64,000 nt of DNA from Algoriphagus oliviformis (GCF_017254915.1 NZ_JAFKCT010000002.1:248001-312000); one strand, 5' to 3'. Shown: positions 1-8,289, numbered from the stretch's first letter. Program-made: numbers and translations. The notes: generated by a model not told the origin, from the sequence alone.

Positions 1-18
1 GATCCTCAAATAACGCGT

Positions 19-1596
19 ATGGCGAAATCTCTATGCCGGATAGTCATCAGTTTGCTGTTTTTCCTGCCGGGCTTTGCATCGGCGCTACAGGACACCATCC
101 CTGAGGATTCGGCGGGATTTAGGGATTTCCTTGTTCTTCAAAAAGAAGTGCCCGGCCTTGGTGCCAGGTTTTTCGTGGCAGGCACCCGTACCCTTGACCT
201 GAACACGCCGGACTCTGCCTATGGATTTGCGCAGGTGGATTCGGGCTATCTTTCTCCTATATATATCGACTTTCTACAGGCAGCGGAGCTGGAAGGCTTG
301 CTCCTGTCGGATAGTGTCCCCTACCGACTGGACTACATGGTGCTGTCCGAGCCTGCCTCGGCGGCGGCGGCCAGGGAGTTTGTGGCGGGCCGGATCCGAA
401 GCGGGGACTACCTGGTCAAGACCGGCCCGGAGGACGAGGTAGAGGACCTGGTGGCTTTGGCTTCCAACACGCGCTACGCTCCGGTGGAGAAGTTCAGGCT
501 GAAATTCGTCTCCGACTATCGCTTGTTTGGCGTGACGCTGACGATTGTGTTCTTCTTTTTGGTGGCGATCATCATGATCACGAGCATGCTCATCATGAAG
601 GCCGGGAAAAACAAACGGGAGAATCTCCAAAAGGAATACAGCAGGCTGATCGTCGATCCGCTGACTACTTTGCTTTTTGAAAAGGATCTCGGGGAAATCC
701 AGGCCATGGACCAGTCTGAGCTGGATTCCTTTTTCCCAAAAAACCTGATGGCCAAGCCGCTGTACCAGCACGAGCTGATCGACAGCATCATCGGGCTAAA
801 CAAAAAGATGAAGGGGGACTTCAAGGAAAAGCTCAAGGCGCTGTACAAGAAGCTCGGCCTTGACAAGCTTTCCGTCAAAATGCTCCACCACAAAAACTGG
901 GATATGGCGACGATGGCTCTGGTGCAGATCAACGAAATGGATCTGGTGGAAGCGCTTCCTGAGGTGAAGAAGTTTACCAATTCCAAGAATTTCCATGTCC
1001 GCTCGATGGCGGTTTCCACTTTGCTCAACCTGTCGGAAAAGGTGGATTTGGTCTTCCTCAGAGACCAGACCTATCCGCTGTCGCATTGGCAGCAGATGAA
1101 CTACCTGAGGATTATCCGCTTTGTGAGCCCGCAAAAAGACCTTAAGCTGGGGATTCTGTTTGACTCAAAAAACAGGAGCATTCGTCTGTTTGGCATCAAG
1201 CTCGTCCGGATTCTCGGCAGGGTGGATATGATCGAGAAGCTGTCGGCACTGGCCGGCGGGGTGTCTGATGAGGAGAAAATCGAAATCCTTGAGACCTATG
1301 CCGCGCTGGGGGCCTACATGGAGTCGGCCTTTGTCAATGAGTGCCTGCGCTCCGAAAATCCCAGCCTGTCCCTGGCAGCGGCGAAGGCCGCTGCCGTGGT
1401 CGGTGACGCAGAATCTGCCGAGATCCTGCTCGAGCTGGTACAGTCAGAGACTGTTTTCCGGAACAAGCTTGCCTACCTCAAAGGCCTCTACGGGCTGGAT
1501 GCGGCGAGATTTGCCGAGTTTACTTCCAGCGACAGCCATCCTGAGCTACAGGATATCCGCGACCACATTCTAGACCCGATGCTGCAAAATGTATAG
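19..1596 (+). CDS. HEAT-repeat membrane protein of an exopolysaccharide-type operon
   Basis: The 525-residue product has a signal peptide (residues 1-23, ending near ASALQ), an extracytoplasmic region to about residue 168, one strong membrane helix at about 170-193 (FFFLVAIIMITSMLI), a basic stop-transfer segment (KAGKNKR), and a cytoplasmic half of helical HEAT-like repeats (about 270-515; AMVSTLLNL- and AAAKAAAVV-type helices). The stop codon overlaps the next gene's start (ATGTATAG), so it is probably translationally coupled to the glycosyltransferase. I infer a scaffold or regulatory partner of the synthase. No catalytic motif is visible. The start is the first ATG before the signal peptide. 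Precise function is unknown. Confidence 0.75.
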   Translation: MAKSLCRIVISLLFFLPGFASALQDTIPEDSAGFRDFLVLQKEVPGLGARFFVAGTRTLDLNTPDSAYGFAQVDSGYLSPIYIDFLQAAELEGLLLSDSVPYRLDYMVLSEPASAAAAREFVAGRIRSGDYLVKTGPEDEVEDLVALASNTRYAPVEKFRLKFVSDYRLFGVTLTIVFFFLVAIIMITSMLIMKAGKNKRENLQKEYSRLIVDPLTTLLFEKDLGEIQAMDQSELDSFFPKNLMAKPLYQHELIDSIIGLNKKMKGDFKEKLKALYKKLGLDKLSVKMLHHKNWDMATMALVQINEMDLVEALPEVKKFTNSKNFHVRSMAVSTLLNLSEKVDLVFLRDQTYPLSHWQQMNYLRIIRFVSPQKDLKLGILFDSKNRSIRLFGIKLVRILGRVDMIEKLSALAGGVSDEEKIEILETYAALGAYMESAFVNECLRSENPSLSLAAAKAAAVVGDAESAEILLELVQSETVFRNKLAYLKGLYGLDAARFAEFTSSDSHPELQDIRDHILDPMLQNV

Positions 1597-3049
1597 TTTC
1601 CTTTTTTTCTTGATTTTGGAGATTTTCGGGTTGCTCTTTTTGGTGCTGAGCTTTTCGGTGATCGTTTTTTACTTCATCTTGATGGCACTGAGTGGCTTGG
1701 AGATGAGGGATTTTCTGCGCAAAAACCGCTTCGCCGACTATGGGGACATCATCACGTCGCCGATCGCGCCGGGCGTCTCGATCTTGGCTCCCGCATTCAA
1801 CGAGGGCCAAAGCATCGTCCAAAACGCCCAAAGTTTGCTCTCCCTTCACTACGGCAAGTTTGAGGTGATCCTGATCAACGACGGATCCAAAGACGACACG
1901 CTGGAAAAGCTGATCCGCTCCTTTGAGCTCGAAAAGACCAACTACGTCTACCATCCGGAGATCGAGACCAAGCCTGTGCGGGGTATCTATCGGTCCAAAA
2001 ACATGTCCTACCGACGCCTGACGGTGATCGACAAGGAAAACGGGGGCAAAGCCGACGCGCTCAATACCGGTATCAACATCGCCAGTCTGGAGCTTTTGGC
2101 CTGCATAGACGTGGACTGCATCCTGTCCAGCGAGTCGATCTCTCGCATGGTGCGCCCCTTCATGGAGGAGACCAACAAAAAGGTCATTGCCGTGGGTGGG
2201 GTGATCGGCATCGCAAACAACTGCGACGTGCAGGACGGCACCGTGACCAAGTACAGGATTCCCGAGACCACCTTGGGGAGATTCCAGGTCATCGAGTATT
2301 TCCGCGCTTTCCTGATGGGAAGGATGGCTTGGGCGAGGATCAACGGCCTGATGCTGATTTCGGGGGCCTTTGGATTTTTCAGAAAAGACCTCGTCAGAGC
2401 CGTGGGCGGGTATTTCCCAAAGACGGTTGGGGAGGACATGGAGCTGGTCGTCCGCATGCGACGCTACATGGACGAGCAGAAGATCCCCCACAAGGTTGGT
2501 TTTGTGCCGGATCCGCTCTGCTGGACGGAAGTGCCTGAAAGCGAAAAGGTACTCTCCCGCCAACGCAACCGATGGATGAGGGGTACAATCGAGACTTTGC
2601 AGCTCCATCAGGTGCTACGTCTCAATCCCAAATTCGGGATTTTGGGAATGGTGTCGTATCCGTTTTGGTCGATTTTCGAAAAGGCCGCGCCCATCATCGA
2701 GACCGCTGGGATACTGTACACCACCATCCTGCTGATAGTGGGTGATTTCAGTACGATCTACTTTGTAGCCCTGCTGCTGATGATGTATCTCCTGTCCCTG
2801 CTGGTTTCATCCTTCAGCGTGCTGTACGAGCAGATCGCCTTTAACCATTACAAAGACAAGAAGGATTTGCGAAAGCTGATCTGGATGATCATCACGGAGC
2901 CCTTCATCGTCCATCCCAAAGTGGTCTATTGGGGACTGCTGGGCCATATCGACTTTGTCAAAGGGAAAGGCGGATGGGGATCCATGATACGAACCGGTTT
3001 CAAAAAAGCCGAAGACAAGAAAAACCTCCAAGAACAAACCACCACATGA
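1589..3049 (+). CDS. Processive family 2 glycosyltransferase (membrane polysaccharide synthase)
   Basis: This 486-residue GT2 enzyme has an N-terminal membrane helix (about 5-30), a cytoplasmic GT-A domain and C-terminal membrane helices (about 355-430). Family motifs are visible in order: the nucleotide-binding INDGSKDDT near residue 95, IDVDC (DxD type) near 172, GEDMEL (general base region) near 281, and QRNRWMRG (Q/RxxRW type, typical of processive synthases such as BcsA, PgaC and hyaluronan synthase) near 325. No PilZ domain is present, so direct cyclic-di-GMP control is not supported. The sugar polymerised cannot be read from the sequence. It overlaps the genes on both sides, consistent with one operon that makes and exports a polysaccharide. 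Confidence 0.88.
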   Translation: MYSFLFFLILEIFGLLFLVLSFSVIVFYFILMALSGLEMRDFLRKNRFADYGDIITSPIAPGVSILAPAFNEGQSIVQNAQSLLSLHYGKFEVILINDGSKDDTLEKLIRSFELEKTNYVYHPEIETKPVRGIYRSKNMSYRRLTVIDKENGGKADALNTGINIASLELLACIDVDCILSSESISRMVRPFMEETNKKVIAVGGVIGIANNCDVQDGTVTKYRIPETTLGRFQVIEYFRAFLMGRMAWARINGLMLISGAFGFFRKDLVRAVGGYFPKTVGEDMELVVRMRRYMDEQKIPHKVGFVPDPLCWTEVPESEKVLSRQRNRWMRGTIETLQLHQVLRLNPKFGILGMVSYPFWSIFEKAAPIIETAGILYTTILLIVGDFSTIYFVALLLMMYLLSLLVSSFSVLYEQIAFNHYKDKKDLRKLIWMIITEPFIVHPKVVYWGLLGHIDFVKGKGGWGSMIRTGFKKAEDKKNLQEQTTT

Positions 3050-4275
3050 TCAGAAAGATAGTACTAAGCGGAATCCTCCTCGCGCTTGCGTCGTTTGCCG
3101 CAAGGGCTCAGGAGTCATTTGATCCGGATGAGCTGTTGGTGCAGGCCAGGACACTCATCTTTGACGACAAGTATCAGGAGGGCAGAAAAATTGCTTTCCG
3201 AGCGCTGGAGCGCTATCCCAACTATGCCGATATCCTGATCTTGGTGGGGCGCAGCTACGCTTGGGAGGGGAAAAACGACTCCGCCAGCATCTACCTGGAG
3301 CGTGCTATCGTCGCATCGCCTGACTATACCGATGGCTACGTAGCCTATGTGGACAATCTGTTTTGGGCGGACGACTTCGTGAAGGCAGGAGAAATATTGG
3401 ATCGGGCCAAGTCCAACTTGGGTTCGCCCACACCGGATGAGATCGTCTATCGCCAGTCCCGGCTGCTCTACTATCGTGAGGAGTACAACGAGGCCTATGC
3501 CATGGTGCAGCCGCTTTTTGACAAAGGCTTCAAGCAGGAAGGCATGCTCAGCTACATGAGGAACCTGGAGCGGCTCAAGATGGTCAATGCCGTGGGAGCC
3601 ACCTATGACTATGATACCTTTGAGGGTCAGATCGCCCCTTGGCATACTTGGTCACTGTATGGCCGCACCCGCACCAAGCTGACCGGGGCCTTGATCGCCC
3701 GCGTGACCCAGTCCGTGCGCTATGAGGATTTTGGCACACTGGTCGAGCTGGATGCCTACCCGTCTATCGGCAAAAATGGCTACGCCTACATCAACCTCGG
3801 CGGCTCCGGAGCGGGGTTCTTTCCAAAATTCCGCTTTGGCGCGTCCTACTACCACAACCTCGAGAATGCCTGGGAAGTGGAAGGGGGCTACCGCTACCTC
3901 GGTTTTTCCACAGCTACCCATATCATCACCGGGTCTGTTGGCAAATACGTGGGCAACTGGTGGCTTAACCTCCGGCTCAACGTGATTCCCGACGATGCGG
4001 GAACTAGCACATCCACCCAGTTTACCGCCAGATATTATTTCAAGACCGCCGAGGACTTCTTCAGCCTCCAGCTGGGTACGGGGGTTTCTCCGGATGAGGA
4101 AACCCGCGACCAGTCCCAGCTCCTCAATTCCTACCGGGCAAGACTGGGCTACCAGCAGTTGATTTCACCAAAATTCATGATATACGGCTTCACCGGCTAC
4201 AGCCGGGATGAGCTGAGCACAGACAACATCAGAAACAACATCAACCTGTCGCTGGGCGTCGAGTACCGATTCTAG
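3046..4275 (+). CDS. YaiO-like outer-membrane beta-barrel protein with TPR region
   Basis: The start is taken as the ATG at 3046, which overlaps the upstream TGA in ATGA and opens directly into a signal peptide (MIRKIVLSGILLALASFAARAQ). The mature protein (409 residues in all) has TPR-like helical repeats at about 25-170 (ALERYPNYADILILVGRSYAWEG is typical) and a C-terminal half of alternating aromatic beta-strands that ends in LSLGVEYRF, a normal barrel terminus. TPR plus barrel is the layout of YaiO-family proteins, which resemble the exopolysaccharide exporters PgaA and BcsC. I infer that it is the outer-membrane port for the polymer made by the adjacent synthase. Confidence 0.8.
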   Translation: MIRKIVLSGILLALASFAARAQESFDPDELLVQARTLIFDDKYQEGRKIAFRALERYPNYADILILVGRSYAWEGKNDSASIYLERAIVASPDYTDGYVAYVDNLFWADDFVKAGEILDRAKSNLGSPTPDEIVYRQSRLLYYREEYNEAYAMVQPLFDKGFKQEGMLSYMRNLERLKMVNAVGATYDYDTFEGQIAPWHTWSLYGRTRTKLTGALIARVTQSVRYEDFGTLVELDAYPSIGKNGYAYINLGGSGAGFFPKFRFGASYYHNLENAWEVEGGYRYLGFSTATHIITGSVGKYVGNWWLNLRLNVIPDDAGTSTSTQFTARYYFKTAEDFFSLQLGTGVSPDEETRDQSQLLNSYRARLGYQQLISPKFMIYGFTGYSRDELSTDNIRNNINLSLGVEYRF

Positions 4276-4286
4276 CGGATCATCCC

Positions 4287-5462
4287 ATGAAAGAGGAATT
4301 AAAAATATATCTCTACCGGCTCTGGCCAGTTCTGTTGCTCGTGGTGGGAGTTCCGTTACTGAGTTTCTTGATCTGGCTCCTGATTCCCTCCAAGCAGTTG
4401 GAAGTGTTGGTCGTGGACAAGACCGTGCGGGACGAGAGCTATCGAGAGCATGCTGGCCTGTTTTGGACGCTGCAACATCAGAAGTACAAGAAAAAAACGG
4501 GAGAGACCTATGTCACCGGTCGCGACTATTTTGGTTTTTTTCCCAATGGAAAAGCCGACTATGGGGTGACCAAAGACCTGAATGGTCGATCTCAGGATGA
4601 GCTCAGAAAGCTCGTGTCGGACAGTGATTTGGTCTACTTTGCAGATACCTATGGCGTCTATGAGGCGGACTTTGACGACTCCACCCGCGATGAGCGAAGC
4701 AAAAAAATCTATGGCGGCATGGACAAGGCTGACTTGGAGCTCGTTCGTCTGGCCGAGGAGGAGGGAAAGGTGCTGGTAGCGGAGTTCAATTCCATCGCGT
4801 CCCCGACGCCTACGGCGATTCGCAACGAGTTTGAAAACCTGATGGGGCTGAAGTGGACTGGATGGATAGGACGATACTTTGACGAGCTGGACACCTTGGT
4901 CAATACCGACATACCCTCTTGGATGATCCGCCAGTATCAGCGACAGCATGAGCGCTGGAACCTGCGCGGGCCCGGGCTGATCTTTATCCGGGACTCCGGC
5001 CAGATCGAGGCTTTTCTCTATCAGGAAGACTACGGCAACCAAGTGCCGCTGATTCGTACCCAGAAGGTTAACAAGCACGGATTCAAGCTTCCGGAGGTGG
5101 TTCCGTATCCGGACTGGTTTGATGTGGTGATGATAGAGCGGGACTATGAGGTGATCTCCTACTACGACATCAATCCTACCAACAAGGGACTGCAGCGGCT
5201 TCGGGCTATGGGTTTGCCCAGGTTTTTCCCGGCGGCGGTCGTTCGGCACTTGGACGGGGGCAGCCAATACTACTTTTCAGGGGACTTTTCGGATCTGCAA
5301 GGCCCCTTTGGTGCGACGCATTTCTTTGGTCTGCCAGTGCTCTGGAAGGGACTCTATGTGGCGACGGACTATACCGACCGTCAGAGTTTTTATTGGAATT
5401 ACTACTATCCTCTCATCCGGCAGGTGCTGAAGAAGACCGCCCAGGAAAAGAAGGCGGGATGA
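4287..5462 (+). CDS. Membrane-anchored protein of unknown function in the polysaccharide operon
   Basis: I do not recognise this 391-residue protein with certainty. It has a short cytoplasmic N-terminus, one membrane helix at about 14-34 (LLLVVGVPLLSFLIWLLIP) and a soluble extracytoplasmic domain for the rest. Conserved-looking blocks are LVVDKTVRDESYREH, GRDYFGFFPNG, YFADTYGVYE, VAEFNSIASPTP and WTGWIGRYFDEL. Alternating strands and helices with an Asp-Thr-Tyr-Gly block and a later Glu-Phe-Asn-Ser block suggest a Rossmann-like, possibly glutamine-amidotransferase-like fold, but this is a guess. It lies 11 bp after the YaiO-like gene, so it is very probably the last member of the same operon, perhaps modifying or guiding the polymer in the periplasm. 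Confidence 0.7.
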   Translation: MKEELKIYLYRLWPVLLLVVGVPLLSFLIWLLIPSKQLEVLVVDKTVRDESYREHAGLFWTLQHQKYKKKTGETYVTGRDYFGFFPNGKADYGVTKDLNGRSQDELRKLVSDSDLVYFADTYGVYEADFDDSTRDERSKKIYGGMDKADLELVRLAEEEGKVLVAEFNSIASPTPTAIRNEFENLMGLKWTGWIGRYFDELDTLVNTDIPSWMIRQYQRQHERWNLRGPGLIFIRDSGQIEAFLYQEDYGNQVPLIRTQKVNKHGFKLPEVVPYPDWFDVVMIERDYEVISYYDINPTNKGLQRLRAMGLPRFFPAAVVRHLDGGSQYYFSGDFSDLQGPFGATHFFGLPVLWKGLYVATDYTDRQSFYWNYYYPLIRQVLKKTAQEKKAG

Positions 5463-5598
5463 TCTGCCATCAGCTTCCGGCGAATTCAATACAGTCTTTC
5501 CGCGAGGAGGGGCCTTTTCAGGCAAAAACCGAAGACAGAAACTACGTCTAAATTGGCAGAATTGAATAGTTTTACCCCTCAATGATTTTTGACTCTCT

Positions 5599-6609
5599 AT
5601 GAAAAAGATTTTGATTACCGGCGGGGCCGGATACATCGGTTCGCATACGGCCGTAGAACTGTTGAAAGCTGGAATGGAGCCGATCATCTTGGATGACCTT
5701 TCCAATTCGGACGAGAAGGTCCTCGACCGCCTGGAGGAAATCACCGGGAAGCGTCTCATTTTTTACAAAGGCGACTGCAATGACAAATCCATGCTGGAGT
5801 CTATTGCAAAAGAGCACAAGCTGGAAGGGGTGATCCACTTCGCTGCCTTCAAGGCCGTGGGTGAAAGCACCGAGCAGCCACTGAAATATTACAGAAACAA
5901 CGTGGGATCGCTGATCGTCTTGCTGGACTTCATGCGGGAGCAAGGGATCAAAGACTTGGTTTTCTCCTCCTCCTGTACTGTGTATGGCCAGCCGGAAGTA
6001 CTGCCCGTGACTGAGTCCACGCCGCGACAGGATGCGGAAAGCCCCTACGGCAACACCAAAAAAATCTGCGAAGATATCCTCGTGGATTTCGTGAAAAGCA
6101 AGCCCGGCATCCGTGTGGTGGCCCTGCGCTATTTCAACCCGGTCGGCGCACATCCAAGCGCGAAGATCGGAGAGCTCCCGCTGGGCGTTCCAGCCAATCT
6201 GGTGCCTTTTATCACCCAAACAGCCGCTGGAATCCGTGAAAAACTCACCGTGTTTGGTGACGACTACGACACGGCCGACGGCAGCTGTGTGCGTGACTAC
6301 ATCCATGTCGTCGACCTGGCCGACGCACACGTGAAGACGCTAAGCTTCCTTCAAGGGCAGGAAATGGATTTTTACGACGTGTTCAACGTGGGAACGGGCA
6401 ACGGAAACACCGTCCTCGAAGTCATCCATGCCTTCGAAAAAGTAAATGGCGTGAAGCTCAACTATGTGATCGGACCGAGAAGGGCTGGGGACGTGGTGAA
6501 GACTTGGGCGGACACCACCAAAATCAATGAAGTGCTGGGATGGAAACCCAATTATTCTCTGGAGGACTCCATGCGTGACAGCTGGAATTGGCAGAAAGGA
6601 CTCGCCTAA
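5599..6609 (+). CDS. galE: UDP-glucose 4-epimerase
   Basis: The 336-residue product is a full-length extended short-chain dehydrogenase/reductase. It has the NAD-binding GGAGYIGSHT at residues 7-16, FAAFKAVGES near 90, the SSSCTVYG block near 130, and the catalytic YGNTK (YxxxK) near 149-153. The RDYIHVVDLADAH and AGDVVKTWADT blocks are typical of GalE and bind the UDP-sugar. It interconverts UDP-glucose and UDP-galactose in the cytoplasm and may supply the upstream polysaccharide operon, but a 136-bp gap separates it from that operon and it has its own terminator, so it is probably transcribed alone. Confidence 0.93.
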   Translation: MKKILITGGAGYIGSHTAVELLKAGMEPIILDDLSNSDEKVLDRLEEITGKRLIFYKGDCNDKSMLESIAKEHKLEGVIHFAAFKAVGESTEQPLKYYRNNVGSLIVLLDFMREQGIKDLVFSSSCTVYGQPEVLPVTESTPRQDAESPYGNTKKICEDILVDFVKSKPGIRVVALRYFNPVGAHPSAKIGELPLGVPANLVPFITQTAAGIREKLTVFGDDYDTADGSCVRDYIHVVDLADAHVKTLSFLQGQEMDFYDVFNVGTGNGNTVLEVIHAFEKVNGVKLNYVIGPRRAGDVVKTWADTTKINEVLGWKPNYSLEDSMRDSWNWQKGLA

Positions 6610-6616
6610 AACACCG

Positions 6617-6644
6617 AAACCGGGACATCGTTCCCGGTTTTTTT
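6617..6644 (+). terminator. Intrinsic terminator after galE
   Basis: A perfect 9-bp stem (AAACCGGGA with TCCCGGTTT, 6617-6625 and 6632-6640) with a 6-nt loop is followed by a T-run to 6644. It begins 8 bp after the galE stop codon. Confidence 0.85.
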
Positions 6645-6803
6645 ATGTGACTCTACGAAATCCTCCAAGTGCCCAAAAGGAGCCCGGCAAATATACCGAT
6701 TTCACAGGCCGTGGACTGTCGTCTGTCGACGGTGGACGAGTATCCGCGAAAGATGCCGGCTTGGAAAGCACCCTGTGCAGAGTTGCGGATACCCATGTTT
6801 TTT
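6645..6803. other. Intergenic stretch without a supported gene
   Basis: Short reading frames here have no recognisable protein character. The only structure seen is an 8-bp inverted repeat, GTATCCGC at 6740-6747 and GCGGATAC at 6785-6792, followed by a T-rich run that leads into the 47-bp repeat at 6804. Confidence 0.5.
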
Positions 6804-6850
6804 TATTCCAAAACCCTTACCAGCAATCGCTCCGAGACTTTTTCGCTCAG
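6804..6850 (-). repeat. Left 47-bp direct repeat: displaced 3' end of the DtxR-family gene
   Basis: This segment matches 7615-7661 at 45 of 47 positions. Read on the minus strand it encodes LSEKVSERLLVRVLE and is followed by an in-frame TAA (6805-6803). The right copy is the true end of the regulator gene (LSEKVSERLLVRILE, TAG). Homology stops abruptly at 6851. The pair flanks the toxin-antitoxin module exactly. Confidence 0.9.
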
Positions 6851-6897
6851 ACGTCGTTTTTGAATGCGCCTCCTGAAGCAAAGAGCCTTGGTTTGGT

Positions 6898-7296
6898 TTA
6901 GCGGATCACCCAATTTTTGATCTGGATATCGCTGATTCTTTCAAACTCGCCAAGATTTTCAGTAATCATGGTGAGATTCTTTTCTACCGCTGTACAGGCT
7001 ATCAGGAGATCGAAATCACTGATCATCTTTCCGATCGATCGGAGTCTTGCCTTTTCTTTGCCGTACAGTCGAATGGCATCGAAAATGGGGATAATAAATA
7101 CACTGCTTGACAGTGCCTCTATCAGTTGCATGTTTTTCCCGGGGTTTGAGCTGGTCTCTGCACCGTAGATCAATTCTGCAAGAGTAATCTCGGAGATAGC
7201 GCAATTTTGAATGCCCACCTCCGCAAATTTTTCCTGAAGACGATATTTACCCCTTAAAAAATGGACACAGATGTTTGTATCGAGGAGGTATTTTAT
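6898..7296 (-). CDS. vapC: VapC-type PIN-domain ribonuclease toxin, apparent ATA start codon
   Basis: From position 7296 the frame reads (ATA)KYLLDTNICVHFL and continues through ISEITLAELIYGAE to ISDFDLLIACTAVEK and the C-terminus, 132 residues, the usual VapC size. The PIN acidic residues are in place: Asp in LLDTN, Glu in LAELIYG, and Asp in SDFDLLIA. VapC toxins cleave RNA, often initiator tRNA or rRNA. An in-frame TGA lies directly before the ATA. The next ATG-initiated frame begins at 7218 and would drop the first catalytic Asp. ATA overlaps the antitoxin stop as ATAA (7296-7293), where ATGA is the common arrangement. Either a rare ATA start is used or the toxin is silenced. Confidence 0.8.
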   Translation of the reverse strand: MKYLLDTNICVHFLRGKYRLQEKFAEVGIQNCAISEITLAELIYGAETSSNPGKNMQLIEALSSSVFIIPIFDAIRLYGKEKARLRSIGKMISDFDLLIACTAVEKNLTMITENLGEFERISDIQIKNWVIR

Positions 7297-7535
7297 TCAA
7301 AGCCAGATTGGTCTTTTTTGTCAATTCTCGATTCCCTGATGGCCTTGATGATGTCGTCAGAGTCCCTGTCGTCCTCCCATTTTCCGAAGAGGGAGTCGAT
7401 GCCTTGCACTTCATTTTTGTGTTCAAGCGACTCGGTCAACCTTGTGATAAGTTTCTTTTTGGATCGCTTATCTAGATTTTTCAAGATGTCAAAATACTTC
7501 TCCAAGGCTTCGTTGTTCAGGGTGAGATTTGCCAT
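7293..7535 (-). CDS. vapB: VapB-like antitoxin
   Basis: This 80-residue acidic protein lies directly upstream of the PIN toxin and ends inside its start region. The C-terminal segment LFGKWEDDRDSDDIIKAIRESR is the kind of toxin-wrapping tail found in VapB-like antitoxins of Bacteroidota. The N-terminal half (about 5-45) is helical with a basic patch (DKRSKKKLITRL). The expected role is to bind and neutralise VapC and, with it, repress the shared promoter. The module is visibly richer in A+T than galE and the regulator on either side, which suggests horizontal acquisition. Confidence 0.8.
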   Translation of the reverse strand: MANLTLNNEALEKYFDILKNLDKRSKKKLITRLTESLEHKNEVQGIDSLFGKWEDDRDSDDIIKAIRESRIDKKDQSGFE

Positions 7536-7574
7536 ACTTTTTTTCTGAATTTACGGATTTCTTGGGTTGTTATC

Positions 7575-7606
7575 CAAAACTGAAAAAGGTCTGGTCAAGT
7601 TTCAAA
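7575..7606 (-). promoter_or_regulatory. Candidate vapBC promoter
   Basis: On the minus strand TTTG (7606-7603) is followed after 20 nt by CAGTTTTG (7582-7575), a 7 of 8 match to TAnnTTTG. It lies about 40 bp before the antitoxin start and inside the segment bounded by the two 47-bp repeats, so the module carries its own promoter. Confidence 0.45.
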
Positions 7607-7613
7607 GGGGCAA

Positions 7614-8273
7614 CTATTCCAAAATCCTCACCAGCAATCGCTCCGAGACTTTTTCGCTCAGGGTCTCCTGAGCATGTGAATCGTAGCTGACCACCACACT
7701 CAGGTCGTAAGCTTCGCGGGAGAGAATCCTGAGCTCTGTCCCCAAGGCCAGCTTTCGGCTGTTCAAAAACTCCAAAAACTCGGTTGAGGAGTTGGTCAGG
7801 GCGGTGAGCTGTACGGACTGCCCGGGCTTGCAGGTGGAGAGTGGCACGTAGGAAAACTCCTGCATTCGGCCTTGATTGTCCGGAATGGGCGAGCCATGGG
7901 GATCGATGGTCGGGTGGCCCAGCATCTCATCCATCCGCTCAAAAAACTTCGGGGCATGGATGTGCTCGATCTGCTCCGCCACCTCGTGCACCTCTTCCCA
8001 GCCGAAACCCATCTTTTTGACCAAAAACATTTCCGTCAGCCGATGCTTTCTCACGACTAGCGCAGCCTCTTTTTTGCCTTTGGGGGTGAGCGTCACCGGC
8101 TTATACTTTTCATACAGCACCAGGTCGCTTTTTTGCAAGCCCTTGACCATGCTGTTGGCGGTGGGCATGCTGACGTTCAGGCTGTTGGCAAGATCCGAGA
8201 TGCTGACCTCGCCTTGGGGATTTGCGAGGTTGTAGAGTGCCTTGAGGTAGTTTTCTTCGGTGTAGGAAGCCAT
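7614..8273 (-). CDS. DtxR/MntR-family metal-dependent transcriptional regulator
   Basis: The start chosen is MASYTEENYLKALYNL, the usual beginning of this family, giving 219 residues. A winged helix-turn-helix covers about 5-65 (ISDLANSLNVSMPTANSMVKGL). A dimerisation and metal-binding region follows (about 65-140), with conserved His and Glu residues in VRKHRLTEMFL, EVAEQIEH and HPTIDPHGSPIP, and a FeoA/SH3-like domain forms the C-terminus (about 150-219). Members repress metal uptake genes when Mn(II) or Fe(II) is plentiful. It is divergent from a TonB receptor with a palindrome between them, so control of that receptor and of itself is likely. Whether it senses Mn or Fe is not resolved. 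Confidence 0.88.
   Translation of the reverse strand: MASYTEENYLKALYNLANPQGEVSISDLANSLNVSMPTANSMVKGLQKSDLVLYEKYKPVTLTPKGKKEAALVVRKHRLTEMFLVKKMGFGWEEVHEVAEQIEHIHAPKFFERMDEMLGHPTIDPHGSPIPDNQGRMQEFSYVPLSTCKPGQSVQLTALTNSSTEFLEFLNSRKLALGTELRILSREAYDLSVVVSYDSHAQETLSEKVSERLLVRILE
7615..7661 (-). repeat. Right 47-bp direct repeat: native 3' end of the DtxR-family gene
   Basis: This is the partner of 6804-6850, with two mismatches. It encodes the last 15 residues of the intact regulator. The two copies start 811 bp apart and enclose vapBC. Confidence 0.9.
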
Positions 8274-8289
8274 GGTTGATTTTGATTTC

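Noticed and set aside
6527-6901. A 124-codon plus-strand frame beginning inside galE
   Set aside because: It crosses the galE terminator and the 47-bp repeat and its translation has no protein character.
6898-7218. vapC as a truncated pseudogene lacking its N-terminus
   Set aside because: The missing N-terminal PIN segment is intact in frame up to 7296; only the initiation codon is altered.
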